Source: Polyodon spathula
Taxonomy: Eukaryota; Chordata; Actinopteri; Acipenseriformes; Polyodontidae
Length of the DNA: 64,000 nucleotides
NCBI RefSeq assembly: GCF_017654505.1
Contig: NC_054558.1
Span: 7,416,798-7,480,797, forward strand
Direction: 5' to 3'
The translations under genes were made by a program, and so were the position numbers. Positions 12,316-23,860 of the stretch are shown here, piece after piece. The notes under the pieces are model-generated. The model was not told where the DNA came from. It worked only from the letters and a program-made list of their open reading frames with translations, and made no database searches. Every line of letters starts with the position of its first letter. Position 1 is the stretch's first letter.

Positions 12316-13309
12316 TCCCTTTTATTTTTAATTAGCTGTGGCAGCCATGTTATGACCTGGAGGACACAAGCTTCACACATTAAGTGCCTCAGATAGGCCA
12401 AGCCTGAGCTCGAATGATGCCTTATTAATAGGTTGCTTAAGGCCTGCATTTTTTATTCATGACGGCATTTTACAGAGGTTAGAGAAAAATAAAGGGCAAG
12501 GCATCTTTCGACAGAAACAGTTCTTGTAGCGGTCATGCTCAATATTTATACTGTATACATATGTAGCCTCTGTAGATAGACCGATATTGAGACCCTGATA
12601 CTGATGTGATGCAGCTATCTGAAATGTCTGTGTCAGATGGAAATGATGTCACATTATATATGCTGTTAAGGATACACACAGAGTTTCACCCCACTGTCTT
12701 TCAGGGCACCCTCACGTTTGTGGAGTGGATATCAGCTTGTATCACACAGCCCTCCTATATGCTGTTCTCTCTCGTATCTATCACAATACACAATGAAGGA
12801 TTGTGAATCATTGTTACAGATCTCAGCTCAGTGTTTTGCTGCCGCTCTGGTCCTTGACTGTTTGGTTCAAGAACAAACAAACACACAGGTGTTTTATTTT
12901 ACAACCAGGGACGCATTTCTCTGCCAGGCTTGTCAGAGGAAACAAACTCTCTTATATATGCTGATGTGTAGACTGTAGCAGTCAAAGCACTGGAGCAAGC
13001 TGTGTTACTATTGTTTACATAAGCTTGAAATGCATGTTCCCGTCTGAAGTGAACCCAAATGCCTCGCTCCCTTATTGATATTCCTTTCATTTCTGAGGAC
13101 AGCCCAAGACTGATATCATGCCATGACCCTAATTGGCAAACAGTTGATGCAATAAATCATCCTGGATTGCTTTGCTATCGGGGCGGCAATGGTCTGAAAG
13201 TTGCTAATTCAAATCAGGATGCATGTACAGGATGAAGGTCGGTCAGCTGGACTTGCATTTGAAGTACCATTGGACTTCTACATTAATACAATACAGTAGG
13301 CCGACTCAC

Positions 13310-13376
13310 CTGATAGCTTGCGTTAAGAGATCCATAGCCAAGTCCTGAAATCATATTCTTTACTAAAGTTGGGCTT
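13310..13376 (-). CDS. foxp4: foxp4 coding exon M (residues 482-504)
   Basis: This 67-base exon completes Gly and reads [16 protein letters not shown] then LNASYQ, ending in phase 0. [20 protein letters not shown] is the FOXP4 form just after the forkhead. The acceptor sits behind a T10 tract (TTTTTCCAG) and a TA repeat; the donor is CAG|GTGAGT. Confidence 0.95.
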
Positions 13377-13390
13377 CTGGAAAAAAAAAA

Positions 13391-13416
13391 ATAAATATAT
13401 ATATATATATATATAT
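13391..13416. repeat. foxp4: TA microsatellite next to exon M acceptor
   Basis: An A-run followed by (TA)n lies within 40 bases of the exon M acceptor at 13376, so its length could influence splicing. Confidence 0.85.
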
Positions 13417-13639
13417 GAATGTCTATGAATGTTATAGATTATATAGTTCAGAAAGTCTGGTCCTCACCTAGAACGGATTAATATAATTTGTTTTAATCGT
13501 GTTCTCAGTTTTCTTTTTTGTGCTTGAAGAATTTTTTAATTTTTACTAGACACTTAATGCTTGAAGAACCAGGCTATTTTTGCCTGTCATTGGAGACGCA
13601 GCCAATCCCTATATATGTCCAGCTGGGTACTGGTACCTA

Positions 13640-13912
<273 letters not shown>

Positions 13913-14289
13913 TTAAAAAGGATATGCTTGAAGAGAAGGCAAGGATGTGAACTATGCCATTTCTTTTACCCTATATATGCCACTTCTTTCAACGGTCCAG
14001 ATTTAATTTTAAAACCAGTTAAATAATTAACTCAGGTTTTCAGAGTCTGAATTTCATTCTTCACCGTGACATATCTCCCCTTTCAGAGTGTTATATAAAA
14101 CAATAGATATATTCTACACATACTGGACTAATGCATACAGTTCTGTGCCAAAGGGCCATTGGACTAACTAACTCGGTAAGACATCACAATATTAACATCT
14201 GCATTTCTGATGATAAAATAAAAAGATGGTCCCCCTTTAAATTTCACTAATCAGCCACTATCTAGAAAGACACCCCAGGGGAGTCGAAT

Positions 14290-14640
14290 TCCTTTTCATC
14301 TGCTATTTGTAGTATGTTCATGCCCAATTTCATTACCAATTTTAATTCGTGTATAATTAAATCCTGTGTATTTTTTCTGACACGCTTTTTTAATCCATAA
14401 GGGAAGGATGCTGAGGGTGGAATCACTCCTAACCATAATTACAAGTGCCATAATCACGCTAGCCCTCCCGTCTTTGAATAAATTTCCTCACGCTGGAGCG
14501 GCGATGCTTAGTTTTGCAAATTAGTATGACCCCAATTTCAGACGGCCACCTCGCGAATTTTATTTGCATTCCCATTCGTGATGAAAGACTAATTCTCCCA
14601 GTTAAAACATTAGCAGCAATTGAAAGGGGTCAGCCACTGC
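14290..14640. promoter_or_regulatory. possible intronic enhancer with octamer motifs
   Basis: A unique, repeat-free block with ATTTGCAT at 14562-14569 (exact POU octamer), TTTGCAAATTAG at 14513-14524 and several TAATTA-type homeodomain cores. This look is common in deeply conserved noncoding elements of developmental genes, but no alignment was possible. Confidence 0.3.
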
Positions 14641-17034
14641 AGACACAAACAAAAACGCCTCAGCTGTCAAAAGAAGAGAAGAGGGTGGAAAAAATAGCTT
14701 TCAAGAGTTATTAAAAATGTGCAGCTAGCAACAAAAACAGCATCTAAAAGTGCCTGAGAATCCTGTAACGTACTGTACAAGGTACCTGCGTATTAAAGAC
14801 TCTGTTGTCAGCTATTCCTGTAAAGTAACCCCTACTGCGATGCCAGTAACCCTGTATTGATATTGCGCCTCTGTGTGTAAACCCAGGTGTTATTCAGTGG
14901 GCACAGACGAGGCTTGGCATGTTATAACACACACAAAGGATACCGAGAGATGGTGTTACTTGTGATTCAAACCTAAGCACTTGTATTAAAAAGCTTTTTT
15001 GTTTTAGTCGCCTTTCCAAATCGAAATTACAACTCCAGCAGCAAGCTCATTTGCACTGAGGATGTGCAAATTAATTAGTAAATAAATACATAATTAAAAA
15101 ATAAATGAAGTGGGGCCATCTAAATACAGATGGAGGGATGAACAGACAGACAGACGCCTTCTTACATCCCCAGAACCTGACACTCTATAACTAAATAACG
15201 TTAACACCAAATTTCATGACAGTTGGAAAAGCGGCTATCCAGATATATGAAAAAGTAACTGAGACATACAGATGGATGGGGGATAATATGGGTCTCTGTC
15301 AAACTTCTTTTTTTTTTGTGATTCACACTATTAAAAACCCTGTCTTATGACCCATCGATTATCTACAGTATGTACATGAAAAGCACCAGAAGTCATAAAA
15401 GACTGTTAGGCCTTTTAAATAATTCACAAGGTCTGAACACTGAAAAGCTCTCTCGAGAAAGGTTTCATCCTCCTCGTATCAAGCTAAAGCCATTAATTGT
15501 TATCTTTCATAAAACGTGAAATGAGTGGTAAAAGATATTCCACACGGCCCCGATCAGCAGCCCAGCAGCACGACTACCGGCAACAATCTAACCGGAGCCT
15601 TCCACGCAACCTCTGGTGTTGAAGGTGTCGCCGGCAGGCGTGTTCAAGTCAAACGAGGGGACTGTGCAGAAATGACATTTCAGAAGAAAGTAACCCGCTT
15701 TCTCTTCGGCTTCGCAGCAAAGACATTAGGAGATGGGTTGAAATGTGGCGGTGGATGTTGCTGCTGCAAAGAGTGTCCTGCAGGCTGGTGTATGGGGGGG
15801 GGGGTATGAACTGCTGAAATGAGATGTAACACTACTGTAGAGAAGCATTTATAATGTGTCTGCACCATGTCTGATGAGATTACTAAGACATGTTAATGGA
15901 TTCGGGTTTTGGTATTATTCCACTTGCAAGAGAAGTTAAGAATGCGTTAATTTACCAGCATCACTGCCAAGCTGCTTTATTAGCGCGGTTGGTTTAGCTG
16001 GCAGAGGAGGCGGGTTTGATGCCTGCAAGTGGAATTATTTGATTAAGATTTCCCTGATGAGTTGGACAGGTTCAGTACAAAGCCCAGGTTGTGTAGGATA
16101 ACCACATTGCAATGGAGTGAAGGATAAGGAACGACACACCCTTTAAGAGACAGGGTAGGGTGTGTGTAATTGGGGCAGTTTACGTTGCTAAGTCCCATGC
16201 TGGATAAATAGGACGGCTTTACATACCAGTGCCAGTATGCCAGCACCTCTCAATAGCACTGCAATACAGTACAGATTCCTACGTGGTTACAGCAAGTGAA
16301 GCATGTACAATACACTGCTGAGCGAAAGCCAGCATGCTTGATATGTTCTAAAACTACGCTCTGGCAAAGTAAACTATTACAACAATCCAGTAGGTTAAAT
16401 GCAGTAGGCTGTGGCTGCCCACTGGTGCGGTCCTGCAGTGCAATTCACTCAGTGCGTGCACAGCCACAGGTCTAAGGATGGAACAATCCTCTCTGCTCAC
16501 AGCAGATCTCGCGCACAGATAGAGCGATCTCCAGAGCCGAGAGCCCCACATTAATCATCCACCGCAAATTAAATAGGGAGATAAGGAAGAGCTTTATTGC
16601 GGTGAACTTTATGTAATGTGCCTGCAGTCAGATAAAGAGGAAAACTGAACAAACAGGCATCGCCGCCGTCTGTCTACAATTGCTGTTACCCCAAGACAAT
16701 GAATTCTCCTGAGTGAGGCAGCTCTTTACATCAAAACAAATAAATAGCAGAGTCCTTTGTTGTAATCGGATTTGAATACAGTGCTCATAAAACTAAGGGA
16801 AAGGCTACAGCTAGGTATACTATGGCTGTGGCTCTTACACTAACTTGAAGGACCCCCCCTGTAAATCCCCACCTCTGCACAGACTGCCACTGGACAGAGC
16901 AGAGACTGGATAGTTATAAAAAGGATTGGTTCCACTTATTTATGGGTCCTTCTCTGATTCAAACAGATTAAACATGTATCTAATGTAACACGGAGACAGC
17001 TGATTATTATATTGAAATCAGTAAGCGCATTTTG

Positions 17035-17225
17035 CATTGTCGTGCTCCTCGTTTGTGGAACTCTACTCTGGTTGATCAGGCAGGTTGAAACATTGGATTC
17101 TTTAAAGTCTAAATTGAAAACATTTATTTATTGATGTGCTTTTATAGAACTGGTTGTAGCTGGAGTGTACAGTGCTCTGGGATGCCATGGTGTGAAAGGC
17201 GCTATATACATTTGTGTTACATTGC
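17035..17225 (+). mobile_element. 3' end of an L2-like LINE, frameshifted
   Basis: The plus strand reads CRAPRLWNSTLVDQAG in one frame, then after a shift ETLDSLKSKLKTFIY and a stop. This is the standard reverse transcriptase tail of fish L2-type LINEs, and it is followed by GTGTACAGTGCTCTGGGATG and GAAAGGCGCTATATA, the usual 3' end. A frameshift breaks it, so it is a dead fragment. Confidence 0.7.
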
Positions 17226-17841
17226 ATTAAAATATAGGTAATATAGGTTTGTATGTCATCAGACAGACTTATTTTAGACCCCTATAGCAGGGAATGATCC
17301 TCACCACGTCTATCGTTCGGCAATAGTTAAAGATTCATTAATTTTTCAGCTAAACCGGTCTAGCAGAATTAAAAATCTTCCACGCCCCAGCAGGCTCAGC
17401 TATGCACACCTCCAAAGCAAACTTCACACACTTGACTCTAAACTAGTTTTTTCCCCACACAACAAACACAAGCCTGTGTGACAAAAGGACTCCTGGCAGG
17501 GGATGACACGATGATCTGCTTTTTATCACCAAACAACAACAAAAAAAACAAATAAAAAAGGGCGAGGGAGCTGCAAGTCTGTCTCAACACGTCGCTATTT
17601 CTCATTTCTGTGAACTAGGAGGGCCTGAAACGAACCAGCTGAAACAAGCCGTGCATTTATTCATCTATTCTTTTCCTGACTCGTTATTTGTACGTTCCAT
17701 TCTATACTTTTTTTTATTTTCTGTCGCCGACTTACAGCTGGAGAGCAGGGTTTTATAAGAAAAATAAAAAGGACCGCAACTCTAATGACTGGTGAATCAC
17801 AACTACTCACACAGCTGAATCTTCTGCAGATGTCTAGTGAA

Positions 17842-17843
<2 letters not shown>

Positions 17844-17936
<93 letters not shown>
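17844..17936. repeat. CA then TA microsatellite, left flank of Tc1
   Basis: ACACAC repeats pass into about 42 TA units that run up to the Tc1 left end. Confidence 0.95.
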
Positions 17937-17937
<1 letters not shown>

Positions 17938-18653
17938 CGCTCTGGAAAATTAAGAGACCACTGCAAAATCAAGCCAAGTACGAGGTTGTCCTGGAAGAAC
18001 ACTTGCTTCCTTCTGCTCTGACAATGTTCCCTCACTCTGAGGATTGGTTTTTCAAGCAGGACAATGCTCCATGCCACACAGCCAGGTCAATCAAGGTGTG
18101 GATGGAGGACCACCAGATCAAGACCCTGTCATGGCCAGCCCAATCTCCAGACCTGAACCCCATTGAAAACCTCTGGAATGTGATCAAGAGGAAGATGGAT
18201 GGTCACAAGCCATCAAACAAAGCAAAGCTGCTTGAATTTTTGCGCCAGGAGTGGCATAAAGTCACCCAACATCAATGTGAAAGACTGGTGGAGAGCATGC
18301 CAAGACACATGAAAGCTGTGCTTGAAAATCAGGGTTATTCCACCAAATATTGATTTCTGAACTCTTCCTAAGTTAAAACATTAGTATTGTGTTGTTTACA
18401 AATGAATATGAACTTATTTTCTTTGCATTATTCGAGGTCTGACAACACTGCATCTTTTTTGTTATTTTGACCAGTTGCCATTTTCTGCAAATAAATGCTC
18501 TAAATGACAATATTTTTACTTGGAATTTGGGAGAAATGTTGTCAGTAGTGTATAGAATAAAACAAAAATGTTCATTTTACCCAAACACATACCTATAAAT
18601 AGTAAAACCAGAGAAACTGATAATTTTGCAGTGGTCTCAATTTTTTCCAGAGC
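17937..18653 (+). mobile_element. deletion-derivative Tc1/mariner element
   Basis: Terminal inverted repeats of about 31-33 bases are visible: 17937-17969 begins GCGCTCTGGAAAATTAAG and 18623-18653 reads its near complement ending TTCCAGAGC. TA dinucleotides flank both ends, as Tc1 insertion requires. The element is 717 bp against about 1.6 kb for full Tc1 copies, with the deletion starting right after the left repeat. It lies in intron K-L opposite to foxp4. Its flanks are CA then TA on the left and TA then TG on the right. Confidence 0.9.
17970..18353 (+). pseudogene. Tc1 transposase, C-terminal fragment
   Basis: An uninterrupted frame to TGA at 18351-18353 contains WFFKQDNAPCHTARS, the second catalytic Asp, and SPDLNPIENLWNVIK, the catalytic Glu. 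There are 34 residues between them, the DD34E spacing of Tc1. The N-terminal DNA-binding domains and first Asp are deleted, so it cannot encode an active enzyme. The intact frame suggests a fairly young copy. Confidence 0.9.
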
Positions 18654-18700
<47 letters not shown>

Positions 18701-18701
18701 C
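18654..18701. repeat. TA then TG microsatellite, right flank of Tc1
   Basis: About ten TA units then about thirteen TG units, the reverse complement order of the left flank. Confidence 0.95.
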
Positions 18702-18749
18702 CTGCAACAGAACTATGATTGTTTTTACTTCTCTCAGCAGTTGTGATTA

Positions 18750-19010
<261 letters not shown>

Positions 19011-19116
19011 TCAGTTACGATTGATTGCCTAACTAGGTTTACATCATTGGTCCAAACTCTCCATCATCCTTCCTGCTCTGCTAAAGAGCGTCATTTGAAT
19101 CAACAAGTCTCCTTAC

Positions 19117-19193
19117 ATGTCGTATGAGCGAGGCGTAGGTAAAGGGAGGTCTGACATCAGCATTTTTGTAGAATTCCTGATTCTGTGCAAGCT
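19117..19193 (-). CDS. foxp4: foxp4 coding exon J, forkhead start (residues 382-407)
   Basis: This 77-base exon completes Glu, then reads [17 protein letters not shown] and TYASLIRH in phase 0. It opens the forkhead (winged-helix) domain at about residue 396. The last residue is His (CAT) where human FOXP1, 2 and 4 have Gln by memory, so the exon ends CAT|GTAAGG rather than the usual CAG. Acceptor ATGTATACAG. Confidence 0.96.
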
Positions 19194-19382
19194 CTGTATA
19201 CATACAAAAAAAAACATTTAAAAAGCACAGAAGAGTTAGAATCTTTGCTTGTGAGCAGATTGTAAAAAAACACAACAGCTACTATGGTACAAATCACAGA
19301 TTAAAAAATACAAAATCTCTTAGTTATTACTGACCCATTGCTAACTGGAGCTGTAAACTGCAGTAGCCTCCATGGCCCTTAC

Positions 19383-19587
19383 CCGAGGCGATGGGGGTGC
19401 AGAACTTATCAGAGTTCCTCCGGCGGATGGCCCCCCCCACACTGTGCAGGCTGGAGGAGCTGATGACAGAGGGCCCCTGGCGCAGGGGGGTGATGGGGGC
19501 CGTGGCTGAGGTGGGGGGGTGAGGTAAACCTTCCGGGAAAGTGTCCCCCTCTCTCTTCAAAAGAGAGGCACTGGCTGCCAGATTGAG
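19383..19587 (-). CDS. foxp4: foxp4 coding exon I, pre-forkhead linker (residues 314-382)
   Basis: This 205-base exon reads LNLAASASLLKREGDTF, PEGLPHPPTSATAPITPL, RQGPSVISSSSLHSVG and AIRRRNSDKFCTPIAS plus the first base of Glu (phase 1). PEGLPHPPTSA-AP-TPL and RRR-SDKFC-PI match FOXP4 better than FOXP1/2. The RRR patch at residues 368-370 could help nuclear import; that is inference. Acceptor TCGTTGCAG, donor G|GTAAGG. Confidence 0.95.
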
Positions 19588-20842
19588 CTGCAACGAGAAT
19601 TCAAAACACATGCAAACCATGATCCGAGAAAAGACACTTAAAAGACTCTTAATGGTAGCATTACAGTATGAGCCGCATTTCTGTACTAGGGCCAGAAACA
19701 CTGGGTGTGATCCGTTTACATCTTTAAGTGTTTCCATTGTTTAGAAGGCAGGTATGGAAGCTATGGAACTACATGTCTCACCCCCTGGCCCTCACTGTTG
19801 CCATGCCCAGTCTTGTTCTTTTCTAATCCTGCATCACTTATCCAGATGGAGATGCTCGTATACACAATGTTACTATTTACAATGAACAGGTCGCTAGAAA
19901 AGCCGTGTGCAAAAGGAAGAATAAAAAAGCAGCCTGGTTAAGAAGAAAGCTTATTACTGGACTTTTTTTTTTCCCCTCTTTCGTTCTGCAGATGCCCAAT
20001 TAAGTGGAGCTGAAACCCCTGGATCCCAGTTCATAGTGGCGCGTCTCGATGGAAGCTTCTTGTTTGTTCTAATTAAGCCTCACGTGCCTATGTTGAGCGA
20101 GGAGAGCACACCGGGGGTGCGCTGAACTAATACTATAAATTAACTTGACTGCCACCATCTGTATTGTAATTCACTGTAATAAATAAATAAATAAATAAAT
20201 AAATAAATGAAATGTTCCATCTTGAGTAATTAGGGGGTGAAATTGTTTAACAGGTTCTTAATTAATGCTGGAACAGAGCCAGCAACAGTGAGACTCAGGC
20301 GATCTTAATTGAGGGCAGTCTTTGTTTTGCTGGTGCCTCCTGAGGCTGCAGCGCTGCTCTGAACCTTTTTGCAGACGCCATGTGCACGATCTCCATTTCC
20401 CATCAGGTGCTAACGGCTGCTAGAAACAGCCAAAACAGGGACGCCAGCCCCCTATTTTAACAATTGTTATCCCCCCCCCCCCAAAATTAAGATGCTCCAG
20501 ATGTAATTGACAATTCATTTTCAATGTCTTCCTACTTTAATACAAGATTACTCATCAATCTCGTGATGAAATATTCATTGGTTCCATTTCTTCTTGGGAT
20601 TGGTAATTATAACGCACTAGATGTATATGCGGATAGGAATATGACAGCTGATTAAAATGTGCTGTATGAAGTGTTTCTGAACTTCACCCCTTGGTCTCGC
20701 CATCAAATGGATCTATGGAGCAATGTTCTGTAGATGTCTTCCAAGCAGTCAACAGAAGCTTGCAGCTATTGGAGCTCTCTGTGAAAGCCCGTTGGCCACC
20801 CCTGTCATGAAGCTCCCCTATCTAGATCTCTGCTTTACTTAC
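19588..20842 (-). other. foxp4: intron H-I (1.3 kb)
   Basis: Phase 0 intron. It contains an AAAT microsatellite at 20179-20208, a T run near 19962 and a C run near 20471. The stretch 20030-20340 looks unique, with AATTAAG and CACGTG motifs, and may be conserved noncoding DNA. Nothing coding is seen. Confidence 0.8.
20179..20208. repeat. AAAT microsatellite
   Basis: Seven or more AAAT units in intron H-I. Confidence 0.9.
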
Positions 20843-20926
20843 GGGCTGGTTGAAAGGCTTTGGCTCCGATGGCCTCATATGCAGATGTGTCATCATCGCT
20901 TGCAGACGCTCGCTCTCCTTGGATAA
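20843..20926 (-). CDS. foxp4: foxp4 coding exon H, leucine zipper (residues 286-313)
   Basis: This 84-base, phase 0/0 exon reads [18 protein letters not shown] and [10 protein letters not shown]. With exon G it gives the heptad series Val279, Leu286, Leu293, Leu300 seven residues apart. HMRPSEPKP is a FOXP signature directly after the zipper. Acceptor CTATCTGCAG, donor CCC|GTAAGTA. Confidence 0.96.
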
Positions 20927-21204
20927 CTGCAGATAGAGAAAGACAACAGTAATGTACAGGTTCATATTCATGACTATAAAATCAATGGAATACCATCGCT
21001 GGCATCATTTAAAAACCTACAAGATCTGCTTACCAAAACACAAATATATAAATATACGTACGCATACAAGCTATGATTTCTTGCACACATGTACACATTT
21101 CAAGTAGTCTATACAGAGCATACTTTCGCTGCTAAGAATTATTACTGTCCACATTTTCAGTGTGATAGCCTTATTTACAAGTTTCTTTATTCAGATTCTG
21201 TATA

Positions 21205-21207
21205 AAA

Positions 21208-21238
<31 letters not shown>

Positions 21239-21240
21239 AA
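21205..21240. repeat. AAAT microsatellite
   Basis: About eight AAAT units in intron G-H. A GT repeat follows at 21395-21420. Confidence 0.9.
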
Positions 21241-21558
21241 AATCACCCCCAAAAAAGTTTACACTGGTCTTGTTGCTCCACCCTGAAGTAGCACTCTTCC
21301 CTAGACATTACTGCCACCTAGAGGGCAAGACCAAACATTACAATACTTGCTGAACCTCAGAATTTTAGACAGGGGTCAAAATGGGCTGAAAACAGTGTGT
21401 GTGTGTGTGTGTGTGTGTGTATCTATCATAGGCTTCATTTTGAAATTAAGTACAAAAATAAACAGAGAGACCAAGATATGTGAATGTAAACAAGTGTTTA
21501 GATACATTGTAACATTGTACTAATGGCTGGTATTGCACTGGTATGACAGGCAGACTAT

Positions 21559-21793
21559 GCAGCGTAAAGGAATATCCTCTGGAAAGTGTCCTGAGGGCAT
21601 CAGATTATTCGAGGGCATTTGCCATTTACTCCCACCTTTCACTACCAGAGCTCAGCAACTCTACGAAATCAAGCCACCCTGTCCCTGACCTAACCCCAAC
21701 GCTAACCTTAAGCAACCCCTGCCCTAAAACCTAACCATTAAGAATCACCTGATGCCCTCCTGACAATTTCTAGGGGATATTCCTGTGTGCTGC
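21559..21793. mobile_element. MITE-like element with long inverted repeats
   Basis: The left arm 21559-21612 (GCAGCGTAAAGGAATATCCT ...GAGGGCATCAG) and the complement of 21743-21793 (GCAGCACACAGGAATATCCC ...GAGGGCATCAG) pair over about 50 bases with roughly 80% identity by eye. The middle has CTAACC-type repeats. No coding capacity; no clear target duplication seen. Confidence 0.6.
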
Positions 21794-22836
21794 GGCAGAC
21801 TATCGAGATGTTTAGCACTATGATGCTTTTTGAGCGGTCACTCGCATTTCTGTTGTTGGTTTAAACAGTTTATTACACACTGTTAACTAAACACTGTCGG
21901 GGTTCTGTTGCAGCCAATGTTTTTTAACCCCCTTTTCTACGAGAATCAAATCTGAAATTCTTAAGATTTCAATTAAATGTTAAGAATCTGATTCCTGTGT
22001 CTGCGTAATGGTATAATACCTAGGAACTGGGTTCAACAACAACCTGTGGCGACACTCACCTTTAATCAAACTCATTTTAATATGCTAGAATGGTCCTGCA
22101 TTGACGTTGGTAACAGGCTTTGATAATGATGCTTGCCACCAATTTAAAATAGTACACCTTGAAGATAAATCCGCTGAATCGAGTCACATTTGTGGGCTGT
22201 TCGTAGCCATTGCTTCATATTGAAAACCTTATACTGTAGCGGGCAAACTCTCAAAGTCCTGGACTGTGTTGCATTGAGGTTAACCAGGCGTTGGCACAAC
22301 CCATGCAACTTTGCACAGGTCAATGATAATAAGCACTGGTTTGCTGCAGGGATCAGACCCAGCCTATCCCAGGTGCTCTGTGGGACACAGAGGAGATTCC
22401 GGAGCGAAGGGGGTTACTGTAAATATCCCTGGCTCTGGTGTAGAATTTGGGAAGGCACCGCGCTCTACCTTCCATGAGTCTCATTAATGCCGACAGGGTT
22501 TGCGCTGTGATGCAGGCTTTCCATGCCTAAAGAGCGGGTTTTCGGCCCTAAAAACATTACAACTGATGGCAGCGATGGCACCTTTTTTTAATTTTTAAAT
22601 TTGTATTACAAGCTTCAGTAATTTCTATAGAACATCCAACTTCGCGGTAACAAATTGTTCAAGCACAATCGCGAAGAAGCTTTGTCAGATATGTACATTG
22701 GTGACATAATGCTTTCTCAAACAGCTTTCTCTGCTGCAAAAACACACACACAAAAAAAAAAGAGCTACCCCATGAACTACAACTCTAAAACAAACGGTTT
22801 GCCAGGGGAAACTGTTAGTTTTGGCTTATGAACATT

Positions 22837-22872
<36 letters not shown>

Positions 22873-23198
22873 GAGGCCGACTACATCGGATGGTTTCACA
22901 CCGTGGACATTATGTACATTAGTCCAGAATTTGTCTGTCAAACCAGCTGAAAGACTAGTGCCATTATACACAGGGATGGAACTAAGACTCCCACTGCATA
23001 GCAGTTTGATCCACTCGTTTTTACTGTGAGTTTAACACTAGAAGGACCGAAAATATACTCATACCTAGAAGCCCTACAACAGTCCGGCGGCTGTATTCAA
23101 AACACTGTAAATAGTATAACGAAAGGAGAAACAGTCGGATGTAATTCGTTTTTTTTTATTTTACTGAGTACGCCACAAACATCTGAACAACCTAAGCA

Positions 23199-23200
<2 letters not shown>

Positions 23201-23268
<68 letters not shown>
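23201..23268. repeat. TA microsatellite inside the piggyBac remnant
   Basis: About 33 TA units ending in a T run; it grew within the transposon copy. Confidence 0.95.
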
Positions 23269-23280
<12 letters not shown>

Positions 23281-23476
23281 TTTTTAACAGCAATCGGTTT
23301 ATTATCAGATGAGCAAAAGCAACTGAGCAACGCAGATAAAAAAAACATTTTACAGAGGCGCACAGCACAAGTAGTTATACAAAAAGTCTAATGTATTTCT
23401 TTTTTTCGACAAATGGGTATTCCTTTACCTTGAGTCTAAGGCTGTTCACAATCAACACGGATAACACGCTTCTCCA

Positions 23477-23860
23477 CGGCGCCTTTCTGCACAGGGCACA
23501 GATGTCCGAAGTTTTATTTTTATTGCACTTGCGAACTTGGCATTGGCGTCTCCTGCGGCTCTCAGCGGGGTTGCCAGCTTCAGCTGTGGCTACACGCCTG
23601 GCAGTCTCCCTCTCCAAATGCTTCTTGCGAAGTTCCTGTGCTAACTGTCAAATATATTCTCTCCTTGGTAAATTCTTCTCCGTGCATTCTTTCTAAAGTA
23701 CCCAGGAGTTGATGGCTGCTAGGTCCAATACATTGTAAAACACCTGAACAGACCACTGTCGGGAGCCAGCTTTCACAGAATACTTCCGTGCCATCTGATC
23801 CAAAACATCAACTCCATATTTTGTTGCGTAGTAAAACTCCACGGTCTCTGGTATTTATTT
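23477..23860 (-). pseudogene. piggyBac transposase C-terminal remnant
   Basis: The minus strand reads KYGVDVLDQMARKYSVKAG, then VQVFYNVLDLAAINSWVLY, the late core of PGBD4-type transposases, and further on ELRKKHLERE and RRRQCQVRKCNKNKTSD, with ICALCRK, the Cys-rich C-terminal domain. An in-frame TGA and a frame change between the two parts break it, and the N-terminal two thirds are absent. Confidence 0.8.

Larger units (their letters stand above)
10807..13309 (-). other. foxp4: intron M-N (2.5 kb)
   Basis: Phase 0 intron. It contains a 157 bp tandem duplication at 11871-12190, a TTA/TTG microsatellite at 12249-12315, and an AT-rich stretch at 10930-11030 ending in a GCTATATAAATAAA-like motif reminiscent of LINE tails. 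No gene is visible. Confidence 0.8.

Noticed and set aside
15525..15809. 94-codon plus-strand frame with a Cys-rich end
   Set aside because: No recognisable domain, no splice context, and the Cys cluster comes from GTTGCTGCTGC-type low complexity.
15973..16025. tRNA gene-like sequence with TTGGTTTAGCTGG and GGGTTTGATGCC
   Set aside because: The anticodon arm is missing and the stems do not pair, so at best it is a SINE or tRNA scrap.
17661..18077. 138-codon minus-strand frame with Tyr-Ile repeats
   Set aside because: It reads through the TA microsatellite; the same applies to frames at 23026-23391, 57144-57344 and 59641-60024.
19327..19737. 136-codon minus-strand frame as one exon
   Set aside because: Only 19383-19587 lies between good splice sites and matches FOXP4; the rest is intron read-through.
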